Shown in pieces: positions 1 to 9,352 of a stretch of DNA of 64,000 nt. A program made the position numbers and the translations under genes. This DNA comes from an uncultured Maribacter sp. (GTDB taxonomy: Bacteria; Bacteroidota; Bacteroidia; Flavobacteriales; Flavobacteriaceae). Every line of letters begins with the position of its first letter. The stretch's first letter is position 1. The notes beneath the pieces are model-generated. The model saw only the letters and a program-made list of their open reading frames with translations. It was not told the origin of the DNA and did not search any database. The stretch is taken from NCBI RefSeq assembly GCF_947496775.1, contig NZ_CANMDU010000003.1:124001-188000 (forward strand), in the 5' to 3' direction.

Positions 1-1
1 T

Positions 2-922
2 GGTAAATTACTCCTAACTGGTGAATATGCTGTTTTAGATGGTGCTTTAAGTTTAGCAATACCAACTAAATATGGGCAACTACTTACTATTAGAAAAAAT
101 AATGCCCCAAAAATAGTATGGACAAGTATTGATGAAAAAGGGGACACTTGGTTTAAAACAACTTTTCTTATAAAACCTGATGATTCTACAAGCTCCATAC
201 TCTTAGAAGTTGAAAATAAAAATAATTTAAATATTGAAGCGCAATCTACTGCTCATATACTAATTAAGATTTTGTCTGAAGCCCAGAAACTTAATCCTTT
301 TCTTTCGGCAACTGCTGGTTACTTTGTAGAAACCAAATTAACATTTCCAAGAAATTGGGGACTAGGGTCTTCTTCTACACTAATCAATAATATTGCTAGT
401 TGGGCTAAAGTAGATGCTTACAAATTATTATGGAATTCTTTTTCTGGGAGCGCATATGATATTGCATGCGCACAACACAATTTTCCCATAACCTATACAC
501 TTAATTCTAGTAAGCCAGAAGTTACTAAAGCGACTTTTGACCCTCCTTTTAAAGACAAGCTTTATTTTATATACTTAAACCAAAAGCAAAATAGTCGAGA
601 TGGTATAGCCAAGTACAAATCGATTTCTGTAGAAAAAACCCATTTAATAGAAAGCATATCTCGAATAACAAAAAAACTAATTGGTAGTACTACTATAGAA
701 GAATTTAATACTTTAATCAACGAACACGAAAATTTAATTTCTGATTATTTAAAAATTCCCACACAAAAAGAAAATCTATTTCCTGATTTTACTGGATGTA
801 TTAAAAGTCTTGGGGCCTGGGGCGGGGATTTTATTCTTGCAACGGGAACACCAAGAGAAATGCGTTATTTTAAAAGAAAAGGCTACTCCGTAATGATTCC
901 TTACAAGGATATGGTACTATAA
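2..922 (+). CDS. GYDIA-family GHMP kinase, 5' end outside window
   Basis: The reading frame is open from base 2, so the gene starts before the window; about 306 residues are visible. The first visible residues (GKLLLTGEYAVLDG) are the N-terminal strand of GHMP small-molecule kinases, and GLGSSST (bases 359-379) is the glycine/serine-rich ATP-binding loop. The GAWGGDF stretch near the C-terminus is the GHMP C-terminal motif. Such GYDIA-type kinases are common single genes in Flavobacteriia and are mevalonate-kinase-like, but the substrate is not clear from sequence. An in-frame ATG at 272 is internal and should not be taken as the start. The gene converges on the PpiD-like gene across a shared terminator. 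Confidence 0.85.
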   Translation, partial: GKLLLTGEYAVLDGALSLAIPTKYGQLLTIRKNNAPKIVWTSIDEKGDTWFKTTFLIKPDDSTSSILLEVENKNNLNIEAQSTAHILIKILSEAQKLNPFLSATAGYFVETKLTFPRNWGLGSSSTLINNIASWAKVDAYKLLWNSFSGSAYDIACAQHNFPITYTLNSSKPEVTKATFDPPFKDKLYFIYLNQKQNSRDGIAKYKSISVEKTHLIESISRITKKLIGSTTIEEFNTLINEHENLISDYLKIPTQKENLFPDFTGCIKSLGAWGGDFILATGTPREMRYFKRKGYSVMIPYKDMVL

Positions 923-971
923 GGAATACATTCCAGATTTAAAACAAAAAGTTTACACCGCACTTCATTAT

Positions 972-1003
972 AAAAAAAGCCTCCAAATATGGAGGCTTTT
1001 TTT
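972..1003. terminator. Bidirectional rho-independent terminator
   Basis: AAAAAAAGCCTCC, a six-base loop, then GGAGGCTTTTTTT. The stem has flanking A and T runs, so it can terminate transcription from both sides. It lies between the convergent GHMP kinase and PpiD-like genes. Confidence 0.85.
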
Positions 1004-1024
1004 ATAATTTAATCCGCAACGATT

Positions 1025-3142
1025 TTAGTAAAATGTTGCTCTATTATCTATAATTTCTGAACCATCTTTTAGTGCATTATAAACTGCTGTGTTCACTTTA
1101 GCACTATTCGCATTCTTTAAAGAATTCGCGTAGGTACTATAATTATCTAATTTAACTGCATCTGTCTTTTTAGTAACCGTTACCATAAATACACCGGTAT
1201 TACCTTCTATTAGTGCAGAAGTTTCATTTTCACCCAAAGAAAAAGCAGTACCAATAACTATTGGTTCGCTACCTGCTCCAGGAATAGTAGGTGATTTTAC
1301 TGTTAAAGCTGAAGCTGTTGCTGCAGACACATTATTACTACTCGCAAAAGCATCAAACGCTTTATTTTGATTAGCACTAATTATCTGAGCTGCTTTCTTT
1401 TGCTTACGTATTATTGGAAGAACAGAAGCTGAAGCATCTGCAACATCTGCTAAACCTTTTGCATAGGTTGCTGTTAATTGAACCACCGCATAACCATTGT
1501 TGATATTAAAACGCTTAACGTCACCAATTTTAGAATCCTCATTAAAAGCCCATTGTACAATATTGCGCTGAGAGGCTAATCCTGGAAGATTCTCATCCAT
1601 TGCTTTAATCTTGTTTACAGGACGAACTAAATACTTGCTCTCTTTAGCTAAATCTAAAAAAGATTTAGAACCATCGATAGATTCCATTTCAAATTTAGTA
1701 GCATCTGTAAATAACGTATTAATTGTTTCTTCTGATGGCTCTATTTCTCTAGAAACTGTAGCTATTTGATATACATCTTGCTTATCATCAATCTTAATAA
1801 CATGAAAACCAAAATCTGTTTCTACCAAACCTATAGTTCCTGTAGTATTTCCAAAAGCAAAATCGTTAAATTTTGGAACCATTGTTCCTCTTTGAAAATA
1901 TCCTAAATCTCCACCATTAGCAGCAGATGGTCCATCCGAATTATCTCTTGCTAATTCTACAAAAACAGTTTCCGATTTTTTTGCCTCTTTTAAAAGCTCA
2001 TTTGCCTTTTCTTCCGCTTCTTCTTTTGTTCTTTTTACTTCAGGGTTTGCACGTGTAGCCCCTTCATAAGCTATTAATATATGGCTAGCTTTTACGGAAC
2101 CATTTCCCTTCTTAGCAACCATTTTAGATAATTTATAGAAATTACCATCCTTATACGGACCAAAAATTTCTCCAATACCTAAAGTCATCAATGTATCTGC
2201 GAATAAGGCTGGTAAATCTTTTTTAGCTTTAAAAATAGTGTCAAACTTTGTATCTGAATTTCTGTCTAAAAAAGCAGTTACATTTTTAGTATCTCTAAAA
2301 CCTACAATAGTATCATTTCTATCCGTACTCTCATTATACTCGATAGAATCGTCTAACAACTTTGTAATTTTTTCTTTTATTGCAGCCTCATCCGCAGCAG
2401 ATGCTTTTTCTTCAAAGTATACAAATTGTATATCTCTAGCATCTTCCTGCTTATAGTCTTCTTTATGCGCACTAATATACTCTGATATTTCACTTTTAGA
2501 AACAGCTATAGTACTATCTGCAATGGAAGTGTAAGGTACACGTACATATTTAATATCTACTTTTTCATTAGCCAACTCATAATCTAATTCCCCTTCTTTA
2601 AGAGTAGCTCCAACTCCAGCTTTTATAAGATTATAATACGTTTGTTCTTTTGCCAATTGAATAATATTCTTTTCTGTCTCTAACCAAGCATCATACTGGC
2701 CATCATTACTATTTTTCCATTCCGCAATAGTATTCTTAAATCTATTAGCATCAAAAACACCATTTTCATTTTGAAATTGAGGATTCTGAGCGTAACCAGT
2801 AGTTCTTAAAAAATCAATAATTTGATCTTGCTCAATTCCTATTCCAAGGTTTTCGAACTGCTCTCCTAAAATAGTATTCTTTACTTCTTGATCCCAAACT
2901 TGATTCACAAGTTGCATAGAAGATGTTGTAGGTCCGTATCTTCTAGATGCAGCTTCTATTTTTGCCCTAAAGGCATCTATAGAAATTTCATTACCATTAA
3001 TCTCCGCTACAGCAGAACCTACTTTAGCCCCACCAAAATTACTACTGGTAAAAACACCAGAAATAACAAATGCGAACAACGCTAAACCTATAATCAGTAT
3101 TAAAACTGTTGTTCTTTTTCTTATATTTTCTAAAATTGCCAT
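1025..3142 (-). CDS. Peptidylprolyl isomerase / foldase, PpiD-SurA type
   Basis: A 705-residue membrane-anchored periplasmic foldase. One N-terminal transmembrane segment (about residues 12-31) follows a short basic start, as in PpiD. A SurA_N-like chaperone region follows, and then one parvulin (PpiC-type rotamase) domain at about residues 349-450, with KASHIL at its start, GGDLGYF in the middle and GFHVIKI at its end. The long C-terminal third is typical of Bacteroidota PpiD homologues. The expected role is to assist outer-membrane protein folding at the periplasmic face of the inner membrane. It is transcribed in the same direction as the CorC, LptC and TPR genes, an envelope-biogenesis neighbourhood. 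Confidence 0.9.
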   Translation of the reverse strand: MAILENIRKRTTVLILIIGLALFAFVISGVFTSSNFGGAKVGSAVAEINGNEISIDAFRAKIEAASRRYGPTTSSMQLVNQVWDQEVKNTILGEQFENLGIGIEQDQIIDFLRTTGYAQNPQFQNENGVFDANRFKNTIAEWKNSNDGQYDAWLETEKNIIQLAKEQTYYNLIKAGVGATLKEGELDYELANEKVDIKYVRVPYTSIADSTIAVSKSEISEYISAHKEDYKQEDARDIQFVYFEEKASAADEAAIKEKITKLLDDSIEYNESTDRNDTIVGFRDTKNVTAFLDRNSDTKFDTIFKAKKDLPALFADTLMTLGIGEIFGPYKDGNFYKLSKMVAKKGNGSVKASHILIAYEGATRANPEVKRTKEEAEEKANELLKEAKKSETVFVELARDNSDGPSAANGGDLGYFQRGTMVPKFNDFAFGNTTGTIGLVETDFGFHVIKIDDKQDVYQIATVSREIEPSEETINTLFTDATKFEMESIDGSKSFLDLAKESKYLVRPVNKIKAMDENLPGLASQRNIVQWAFNEDSKIGDVKRFNINNGYAVVQLTATYAKGLADVADASASVLPIIRKQKKAAQIISANQNKAFDAFASSNNVSAATASALTVKSPTIPGAGSEPIVIGTAFSLGENETSALIEGNTGVFMVTVTKKTDAVKLDNYSTYANSLKNANSAKVNTAVYNALKDGSEIIDNRATFY

Positions 3143-3233
3143 TGTTTGGAATAATTAAAATCAGGTGGCGAAAATACCATTTTAAATTGAAATAATAAAA
3201 CCTAAAAACTCCTATCTATAGGAAAATAGGCTT

Positions 3234-4523
3234 CTAATCATCTTCTAAAACTTGAAGCCCTACCAAATCTATTTTAGTATTGGATACTTCTAGAATTGTA
3301 AAACGAAAATTATCTATAGTAATTTCGGTGTCTTGTTCCGGTATTTCTCCCGTTTCGCTTACTATTAACCCTCCTAAAGTTTCATATTCATCATCCTCAG
3401 GAAGTTCCATTTTATAATTTTCATTTATATAATCTACATCCAATCGAGCAGAAAACAAGTAATTAAACCTATCTATTTGTTCTTCAATTAAATCTGTAGA
3501 GTCATGTTCATCTTCAATTTCACCAAACAATTCTTCTACAATATCTTCTACAGTCATTATTCCCGAAGTACCCCCATATTCATCTAATACAACGGCAATA
3601 CTTTTTCTTTTTTTTGTTAATGCTTTAAGAATATCATGTATTAACATGGTTTCTGGAACCAACTCTACTGGAAGCAAAATACTTTTTAATGTTTTTGGTC
3701 TTTTAAATAATTCGTAAGAATGTACATATCCAATAATATTATCAATAGTGCCTTTATAAATTAGTATTTTAGAATACCCTGTTTCTGTAAAAATTTTAGC
3801 TAAATTCCTAGGGGTCTCATGTAATTCTACAGCGGTAATCTCCGTTCTTGGCACCATAACTTCTCTTGCCTTCACTGCCGTAAATTCTAGAGCATTTTGA
3901 AACATCTGTATTTCCGAATCTACCTCATCCTCTTCCTCTACGGTTTCCATCTGCTCATTTATATAATCTCCCAATTCCATTTTACTGAAAGCCAACTGCA
4001 CTTGATCTCCGTTGGTTTTAAATATTGTTTTTAGTATAAAATCGGAAACTTTTAGTACAAAATCGGAAATAAAAGAAAACAAAACATAAAAAAAATATGC
4101 CGGTATAGCCAAAACCTTAAGAAGCGTATTAGAATATATTTGAAATAGAACTTTAGGCAAGAATTCTGCTGTTATTAAAATTACAAAAGTAGAAATCAGT
4201 GTCTGCGTAAATAGACTAAAATCTGTCAATAACAGTTTCAAGAAACTATTAGAAGGCGTTTGCATTCCTACAAACCACTCCATTAAGAGTTCCCCCATAA
4301 ACAATCCATAAATTACCAGTGCTATATTGTTGCCAATTAACATAGTTGCAATAAACTTGGAAGGTTTTTTGGTAAGAAGAGTTAAAACTTTGGACAAAAG
4401 TCCTTCTTGTTTTTTCTCAATTTCAATGTGAATCTTATTCGCGGAAATAAAAGCAATTTCCATACCTGAAAAAAAGGCTGAAAATAGTAGGGATAGAATT
4501 ATAATGACAATGGAAGCATCCAC
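3234..4523 (-). CDS. CNNM/CorC family membrane protein with CBS pair
   Basis: 429 residues. An N-terminal DUF21/CNNM transmembrane domain (hydrophobic segments about 1-22, 60-80, 95-120 and 130-165) is followed by a pair of CBS domains (about 210-330, containing VMVPRTEI and LDEYGGTSGIMTVEDIVEE) and the CorC_HlyC C-terminal domain. The family is implicated in divalent-cation transport; the historical label hemolysin is misleading. Flavobacterial GldE belongs to the same family, but this gene lacks the usual gldD neighbour, so I do not call it GldE. It ends an apparent operon with the 66-residue protein and LptC. Confidence 0.85.
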   Translation of the reverse strand: MDASIVIIILSLLFSAFFSGMEIAFISANKIHIEIEKKQEGLLSKVLTLLTKKPSKFIATMLIGNNIALVIYGLFMGELLMEWFVGMQTPSNSFLKLLLTDFSLFTQTLISTFVILITAEFLPKVLFQIYSNTLLKVLAIPAYFFYVLFSFISDFVLKVSDFILKTIFKTNGDQVQLAFSKMELGDYINEQMETVEEEDEVDSEIQMFQNALEFTAVKAREVMVPRTEITAVELHETPRNLAKIFTETGYSKILIYKGTIDNIIGYVHSYELFKRPKTLKSILLPVELVPETMLIHDILKALTKKRKSIAVVLDEYGGTSGIMTVEDIVEELFGEIEDEHDSTDLIEEQIDRFNYLFSARLDVDYINENYKMELPEDDEYETLGGLIVSETGEIPEQDTEITIDNFRFTILEVSNTKIDLVGLQVLEDD

Positions 4524-4528
4524 AAAAA

Positions 4529-4729
4529 CTACTGGTTATCCTGTTTTCTTTTTTCGAACTTTTGACGATAGTTCCTTCTAAAAAAGAACATCCCTAAAGA
4601 AACAATAGCAAAAAAGATAAATAAGTATGCTCCGTTTCTATCTACATTCCAATCTGTAAATATTCTGTAGACTGAAAATACACAAACTAATAAATACAAA
4701 TACTCTGTATAACGTAATATTTTAATCAT
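4529..4729 (-). CDS. Small two-helix membrane protein
   Basis: 66 residues with two hydrophobic helices (about 8-22 and 33-50) and a basic, probably cytoplasmic C-terminal tail. Its first eight bases overlap the end of the lptC-like gene, and it stops five bases before the CorC-family gene, so it is translationally coupled in an operon. I do not recognise a named family. The conserved position between LptC and CorC suggests a small envelope protein. Confidence 0.7.
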   Translation of the reverse strand: MIKILRYTEYLYLLVCVFSVYRIFTDWNVDRNGAYLFIFFAIVSLGMFFFRRNYRQKFEKRKQDNQ

Positions 4730-5330
4730 CGTTCTCCTCTTTTATTAGCATTAATCCGTATGTCTTATGCGCATTTAAGAAACTAAGATCTTTGTTAAAG
4801 TCCATTCCTTCCCCATCCATTACGGTTCCATCTTCTGGATTTGTAAATGTAAACTTTTCTTGGGTAAAAATCCATTCATTTCCTTGATCCCAATACAATT
4901 GTGTTGTTTCTAGCTTTTTACCATCATGACTAGCAATAACAACATTCCCTTGTAAGTCTATTACATTTGTTGCCCCGTAAATTATCCCATAATCAGCAGT
5001 TATAGTGCTTTTCTCATTATTATCATCAAAAAAATCCACATGAACTCCTTCTGGAAAAGTTCTATATGGAAATTTTAAATTATCAAAATCATTACTAATG
5101 CTGCTGGTCATAACGGCCATAACCCTAGTGTTTTTACTTTCATCTGGATTGAGCCTTTCCTTGGTTTCTGTATAAGTTAATACAAAGTCTTTAGCCACAC
5201 CCTGAGGAAATATATTTGCTTTAGCTTCTTCCCCAACACGTTTGTAATTGTCTTTACATGAAAAAAAAAGCATTGCTATGGAAAATACCATAGCAATGCT
5301 TTTAAAGTTATCTGTAAATACTTTATTCAT
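4722..5330 (-). CDS. lptC: LPS export periplasmic protein LptC-like lipoprotein
   Basis: 202 residues. The N-terminus is a lipoprotein signal ending in a lipobox (FFSC, Cys about residue 25). The body resembles LptC/OstA-type beta-jellyroll proteins, with repeated strands such as ADYGIIYGATNVIDLQGNV and a region on converting a target before and after export. LptC takes lipopolysaccharide from the inner-membrane LptBFG transporter and passes it to LptA. A lipoprotein form in place of a membrane-anchored one is usual in Bacteroidota. It sits one base after the TPR gene's stop, in one operon. Confidence 0.75.
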   Translation of the reverse strand: MNKVFTDNFKSIAMVFSIAMLFFSCKDNYKRVGEEAKANIFPQGVAKDFVLTYTETKERLNPDESKNTRVMAVMTSSISNDFDNLKFPYRTFPEGVHVDFFDDNNEKSTITADYGIIYGATNVIDLQGNVVIASHDGKKLETTQLYWDQGNEWIFTQEKFTFTNPEDGTVMDGEGMDFNKDLSFLNAHKTYGLMLIKEENDD

Positions 5331-5331
5331 A

Positions 5332-6702
5332 CTATAAGGCAGGAACTTTTACACTACCACCAACCCAGCATTTAAAAGTAACTGTTTTACCAGCCATACC
5401 TGCTGTAAAAATCATTTCTTTTGTTGGTGCTTTAGCCGCATAACTTGCCGCTGATTTATTTGCTCTACCACTAATAGATGGATCTACTCTACCAGCTTTT
5501 CTTGCCATTTCTGCAGCTTTCCAGTAGATTGCTCTTTTCTCAAAAGGAGTTGTTCCACAAGCATTTGCACTACCTGCGTATAAACTTGCAATTAACAAAT
5601 ATGCTCTACCATTAGAACCATCTGCATTAATTGCTTTCTGCGCATAATTTCTTGCTGTAGACTTACTTCCTCTTCTATATATAGTAGCAACTTTATACGC
5701 AATTTTAGATTTTTTTCTAGCTTCTGTTTCTAACTCTAAAGCTTTGTTGAAATCTGCCAAAGCGCCTTTATTATCACCAGATTTTTGTTTTAATAAACCT
5801 AAGTAAAAATAGGCATCAGCTGAAGGATCCAAATTATTTTGAGCTTCTACTAATTTTACGAATAAAGGATCCTCTGTACATTCTTTACTAAACATTCTTC
5901 CTACTGCACGCTTTACCCATACAATATCATTTTTCTTAGATTCGAAACTCTTGTTATACAAAGGAATTAGGTTCGTACAATCTGCAAGAGCTCCTAATTT
6001 AGAGTCTATACTTCCAGTAATTTTCCCAAATGACTTAGAGTTTGTTGTAGCAGAACTTAATTGCTTTTTCTCTTTAGAAGTTAAAGTTCCTTCCTCTTCT
6101 TTTGGTAAAAGCTTGGTAATAACATTCGTTAATTTAAGATTTTCTGCTTCTATTTTTTCCTGAACATTATCATATACATCAAAAACCTCTTGAAGCTCTT
6201 TAGACCCTGCTTTATGTAAATTTACTAAACTAGAAAAGTATAGATATAAAGCTTTTGGGTTTTTAAAATTTGCTAAATCAGTAGTAAAAGCATCATTTAA
6301 TGAAGAGTATATTTCCGCGTCATTTGTCATTTTATTATCATACTTCAAAAGCACTTTATCTATAATAACATCTGCTTTTTTAGCTCTAGCTGGGAAATAC
6401 TTAGAACTACCATCATATAAAGCTAATAAATCTGTAATGTACCCATCTTTATCCGCCCCGGAAGATTTTTTTACTTTGTCTTTTAAAATCCTTTCTCCAT
6501 AAGCAAAAGTTGCCCAATTTAATTCTGGACATGTCTCATATACCATTTTCCATGGCGTATAAGCTGCATCATAATTTTTAACTTTTGCATGCTCAACATA
6601 TATAGATAAGTTGGTCATACATTCTTGATTTTGCGCCTGAGCATTACTTACTCCTAGGGTCCCTAAGAACAATATAGCTGCGAAGTAAAGTTTCGTTTTC
6701 AT
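5332..6702 (-). CDS. Secreted TPR-repeat protein
   Basis: 456 residues with a cleavable signal peptide (about 1-23, ending AQAQ). At about residues 295-375 there are tetratricopeptide repeats (AYFYLGLLKQKSGDNKGALADFNKA and the next helices). The rest is helical and lysine-rich. TPR proteins are protein-interaction scaffolds, here in the periplasm. Position between an outer-membrane barrel gene and lptC suggests a role in envelope assembly, but no specific partner is visible. Confidence 0.8.
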   Translation of the reverse strand: MKTKLYFAAILFLGTLGVSNAQAQNQECMTNLSIYVEHAKVKNYDAAYTPWKMVYETCPELNWATFAYGERILKDKVKKSSGADKDGYITDLLALYDGSSKYFPARAKKADVIIDKVLLKYDNKMTNDAEIYSSLNDAFTTDLANFKNPKALYLYFSSLVNLHKAGSKELQEVFDVYDNVQEKIEAENLKLTNVITKLLPKEEEGTLTSKEKKQLSSATTNSKSFGKITGSIDSKLGALADCTNLIPLYNKSFESKKNDIVWVKRAVGRMFSKECTEDPLFVKLVEAQNNLDPSADAYFYLGLLKQKSGDNKGALADFNKALELETEARKKSKIAYKVATIYRRGSKSTARNYAQKAINADGSNGRAYLLIASLYAGSANACGTTPFEKRAIYWKAAEMARKAGRVDPSISGRANKSAASYAAKAPTKEMIFTAGMAGKTVTFKCWVGGSVKVPAL

Positions 6703-6742
6703 ATTAATTTGTTTAAAAAGGTGGTTAATGTACTAATTTTTT

Positions 6743-8032
6743 TTAATTTATCTTCCTTTTCTGGAACCACATATCATTTAAAGAAAGTCCTATATTAATT
6801 TTAAAATACTTCTCTTCTATAAGATCTGCGGAGGTTGTTCCTTTTTTACCAAGTTCAAAACCAAGGTTAATATTAGAAAAACTCCTTCCCAGTGGTAGAC
6901 CTAGTCCAAAAGTTATGCCAAAATCATTAACTTCCTTATTATTAACCATCATCCCGGTTTTATCCATACGCAAACCTGCTCTATAGGTAACTCTTTTTAA
7001 GTAGCTTGTAAAAGAATCATAGTCAGGAACATAAAACCCTCCAAATGCAAAGGTGCTAGCATCTGTATATACTACATTGGTTGCTCCTAGAAAATCATTA
7101 GTAAAAGACCCTAACGACTGTAAGCTATACTCTGCCCCCAAAAACCATTGTTTATTTTTACCATATCCCAATCCTAATGTGGTAGTTGCAGGAATTTTTA
7201 ATTCTGTATTACTTAACCCATTGCTTGCTAAATCTACGCTTATTGTCTCAATATCATTTCCGTTACTTAAGGAATAGGACCCAATGTTTTGAGTATTTAT
7301 CGATTTTAAATTCCCTTGAGCATTCACTCTTACCGAAGTAAATAGTGTATGGGTTTTCGAAATTGCTGGTGTATAATTTACAGCAAAGTTAAAATCTACC
7401 CCATCTATCTTAGAGGTTCTACGGTCAAAAGTTCCAAACAATACATTTTCAACAGCCTGTACTCGATTATTATTTATTTTTCCAAAATTATAATTCGCTG
7501 ATAATCCTACGCTAAGATCTTTACGTAATTCATAACCTACAGAAAAATATACTTTATTTAATCCGCCGTCTCCTGTATACGTATTTGTAACCAATGCATT
7601 ACTACTATTTGTTGTTTCACCAACTAAATTATACCCTACAGAAGAATATGGCATAAGGCCAAACCCAATACCCAATCCTTTTCCTAAACTAAAACCTAAC
7701 CCCAAATAATCTAACGTAGTTATAGATGTTTTTTCTTGAGCTGTAAAACTACTCAATGTAACTTCACGTCTAGAGACTCCAGCGGTGTAAACGGTCATCC
7801 CTACTTTATCATTCCCTGACAAGCCAAGCTTACCGTAAGAAGCAGGGTTCTTTAAATTAACATGTATACTATCCGCATACATGCCAATACCACCCATCAT
7901 TTGATTTTCTACGGTGCTTTTTGTTCTTAAATCTCCTATACCGAAGTAAGAATATGGAGAAACTGACCCTTCTTGTGCGTACATATTAAAAGAAACTATG
8001 CACACGATTGCAATTACAATTTTCTTAATCAT
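6743..8032 (-). CDS. Outer-membrane beta-barrel protein
   Basis: 429 residues with signal peptide (about 1-19, cut after MYAQ). The body alternates polar and hydrophobic residues, with many Gly and aromatic positions (GLGFSLGKGLGIGFGLMPYSS). It ends in a strand region typical of barrels of the outer-membrane lipid/porin type. It follows coaX by one base and precedes the TPR gene by 40 bases. The conserved gene pair coaX, barrel, TPR, lptC is seen in Flavobacteriia (family knowledge); the transported substrate is unknown. Confidence 0.75.
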   Translation of the reverse strand: MIKKIVIAIVCIVSFNMYAQEGSVSPYSYFGIGDLRTKSTVENQMMGGIGMYADSIHVNLKNPASYGKLGLSGNDKVGMTVYTAGVSRREVTLSSFTAQEKTSITTLDYLGLGFSLGKGLGIGFGLMPYSSVGYNLVGETTNSSNALVTNTYTGDGGLNKVYFSVGYELRKDLSVGLSANYNFGKINNNRVQAVENVLFGTFDRRTSKIDGVDFNFAVNYTPAISKTHTLFTSVRVNAQGNLKSINTQNIGSYSLSNGNDIETISVDLASNGLSNTELKIPATTTLGLGYGKNKQWFLGAEYSLQSLGSFTNDFLGATNVVYTDASTFAFGGFYVPDYDSFTSYLKRVTYRAGLRMDKTGMMVNNKEVNDFGITFGLGLPLGRSFSNINLGFELGKKGTTSADLIEEKYFKINIGLSLNDMWFQKRKIN

Positions 8033-8761
8033 CTAGTGTTTGTTGTATTCCAACAAATGGTTTAGTCCCTTTAGCAGGAATTTGGAATCCGCAAATATGG
8101 TATTTTTTAATCGTTTTGACAAAAAATGAGTGTCCCCTCCTGTTAAAATAACTGTTAAATCTTTGAATCTAGTTTTATATTGATTGATTACACCATCAAT
8201 TTCTAAAGAAATTCCGTTTACTACTCCACTATGAATACTCGTTTCAGTAGAATTCCCAATAAAACTTAAAATATCTTCTTTTTCTAACAAAGGTAATTTT
8301 GATGTTAGGCTATATAACGCCTTATATCTCATTTGTACTCCCGGAGAGATTGCCCCTCCAAGATAATCTCCATTAGAATCTACAAAATCATATGTAACAC
8401 AAGAACCGGCATCTATGATTAAGGCGTTTTTCTTTGGAAACAACGTAACTGCAGCCATAGCCAAAGCAATACGATCTACACCCAATGTCTTTGGGGTGGC
8501 ATATTTATTAACGAAGGCAACCTTAGAATCCGCATTTAACACATGTACTTTTGTTTGTCTTTTTAAAAACTCTAGGTCCTTATTACTTAAATTACCCACG
8601 GAAGAAAGTATAGAATCTTTGATTTCTGGGAATTCTTTAAAAATATTTTTTGCTTTTTTTTCTAAATCCTCCCCTTGAATTATATCCAAAAACAAAAGGC
8701 TATCTTCTTTAAAAACAGCTAGTTTTACATTAGTATTACCTACGTCTATTATTAAATTCAT
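8033..8761 (-). CDS. coaX: Type III pantothenate kinase
   Basis: 242 residues, the usual CoaX length. It phosphorylates pantothenate in the first step of coenzyme A synthesis. The ASKHA-fold signatures are visible: DVGNTN at 6-11 (phosphate 1), GVDR at 94-97 and IDAGSCVTYDF at about 116-126, followed by GGAISPG. It is the first gene of the leftward operon that runs to the CorC-family gene; the region upstream contains no other gene before the tRNA. Confidence 0.93.
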   Translation of the reverse strand: MNLIIDVGNTNVKLAVFKEDSLLFLDIIQGEDLEKKAKNIFKEFPEIKDSILSSVGNLSNKDLEFLKRQTKVHVLNADSKVAFVNKYATPKTLGVDRIALAMAAVTLFPKKNALIIDAGSCVTYDFVDSNGDYLGGAISPGVQMRYKALYSLTSKLPLLEKEDILSFIGNSTETSIHSGVVNGISLEIDGVINQYKTRFKDLTVILTGGDTHFLSKRLKNTIFADSKFLLKGLNHLLEYNKH

Positions 8762-8813
8762 GATACAAAGATTAAGAAATGTAAAAAAACTATCACCTTT
8801 TTTCTCATTTTTG

Positions 8814-8844
8814 TTTGTAAATCTTAAATTTGAATATATATTTG
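8814..8844 (+). promoter_or_regulatory. Bacteroidota-type promoter of tRNA-Phe
   Basis: TTTG at 8814-8817, a 19-base spacer, then TATATTTG at 8837-8844. This matches the Bacteroidota sigma-70 consensus (-33 TTTG, -7 TAnnTTTG). It lies 17 bases before the mature tRNA start. Confidence 0.8.
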
Positions 8845-8861
8845 CACCCGCTTAACGGCAT

Positions 8862-8934
8862 GGTGCCTTAGCTCAGTTGGTAGAGCAATGGACTGAAAAT
8901 CCATGTGTCCCTGGTTCGATTCCTGGAGGCACCA
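8862..8934 (+). tRNA. tRNA-Phe (anticodon GAA)
   Basis: The full cloverleaf can be drawn by eye. The acceptor stem pairs GGTGCCT (8862-8868) with AGGCACC (8927-8933), with A as discriminator. The D arm contains GCTCAGTTGGTAGAGC. The anticodon stem is ATGGA/TCCAT around the loop CTGAAAA, with anticodon GAA at 8895-8897. The T arm is CTGGTTCGATTCCTGG. CCA is not encoded. The 3' half of this gene is partly repeated twice downstream. Confidence 0.97.
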
Positions 8935-8940
8935 CAATTA

Positions 8941-8964
8941 AACCCTGCATATGCAGGGTTTTTT
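8941..8964 (+). terminator. Terminator after tRNA-Phe
   Basis: Perfect 20-base palindrome AACCCTGCATATGCAGGGTT (8941-8960) followed by a T run. It ends the tRNA transcript and lies 18 bases before the GIY-YIG gene start. Confidence 0.8.
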
Positions 8965-8981
8965 GTTTTTAAGAACTTACA

Positions 8982-9263
8982 ATGCATTATTTATATATTA
9001 TTTACTCTGTTGCATTAGATAAATATTACACAGGAGAATCGACTAAACCTTTAGTTAGACTTGAACAGCATAACTCACATTACTTTAAAAAAGGGTTTAC
9101 TAATGCTGCTAATGACTGGAAAATTGTTTTAACAAAAAAATGCAATTCTAAAACGGATGCAATCTATCTTGAAAAATTTATTAAGCGAATGAAAAGCTCT
9201 AAGTTCATCAAAAAAATTGTCCTAAATCCAAAAATTCTAGAAGATATACTTAACAAAAAATAA
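8982..9263 (+). CDS. Small GIY-YIG nuclease, copy 1
   Basis: 93 residues, a stand-alone GIY-YIG domain of the UvrC/YhbQ type. LYIIYS (4-9) is the GIY strand, YYTG (15-18) the YIG strand, and R26, H30 and the YLEKFIKR helix supply further conserved residues. The family cuts DNA; in Flavobacteriia such short copies recur beside tRNA genes (family knowledge), and their biological role is unclear. The gene lies in a 371-bp repeat unit with copy 2 and has no promoter of its own that I can see, just the terminator upstream. Confidence 0.85.
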   Translation: MHYLYIIYSVALDKYYTGESTKPLVRLEQHNSHYFKKGFTNAANDWKIVLTKKCNSKTDAIYLEKFIKRMKSSKFIKKIVLNPKILEDILNKK

Positions 9264-9311
9264 CTATATCCTGGTTCCCCCGAAGCTTCGGGGCTGGAGG
9301 CACCACAATTA

Positions 9312-9335
9312 AACCCTGCATATGCAGGGTTTTTT
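9312..9335 (+). terminator. Terminator-like hairpin, second copy
   Basis: AACCCTGCATATGCAGGGTT (9312-9331) plus T run, an exact copy of the tRNA terminator carried in repeat unit 2. It would end transcripts coming from the first GIY-YIG gene. Confidence 0.7.
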
Positions 9336-9352
9336 GTTTTTAAGAACTTACC

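Larger units (their letters stand above)
8923..9293 (+). repeat. 371-bp tandem direct repeat, unit 1
   Basis: The unit starts inside the tRNA T stem (CTGGAGGCACCA) and contains the terminator hairpin and the first GIY-YIG gene. It ends with CTGGTTC followed by the perfect palindrome CCCCGAAGCTTCGGGG (9278-9293). The next unit begins directly with CTGGAGG. Units 1 and 2 are both 371 bases long and differ at only a few positions. Confidence 0.85.

Noticed and set aside
2238-2456. Antisense and out-of-frame open frames throughout the window (this one inside the PpiD-like gene is an example)
   Set aside because: They lie inside well-supported genes, have low-complexity or unusual composition and no family motif.
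3234-4523. Naming the CorC-family gene gldE
   Set aside because: GldE is the same family, but the usual gldD neighbour is missing, while lptC and a small membrane gene adjoin it.
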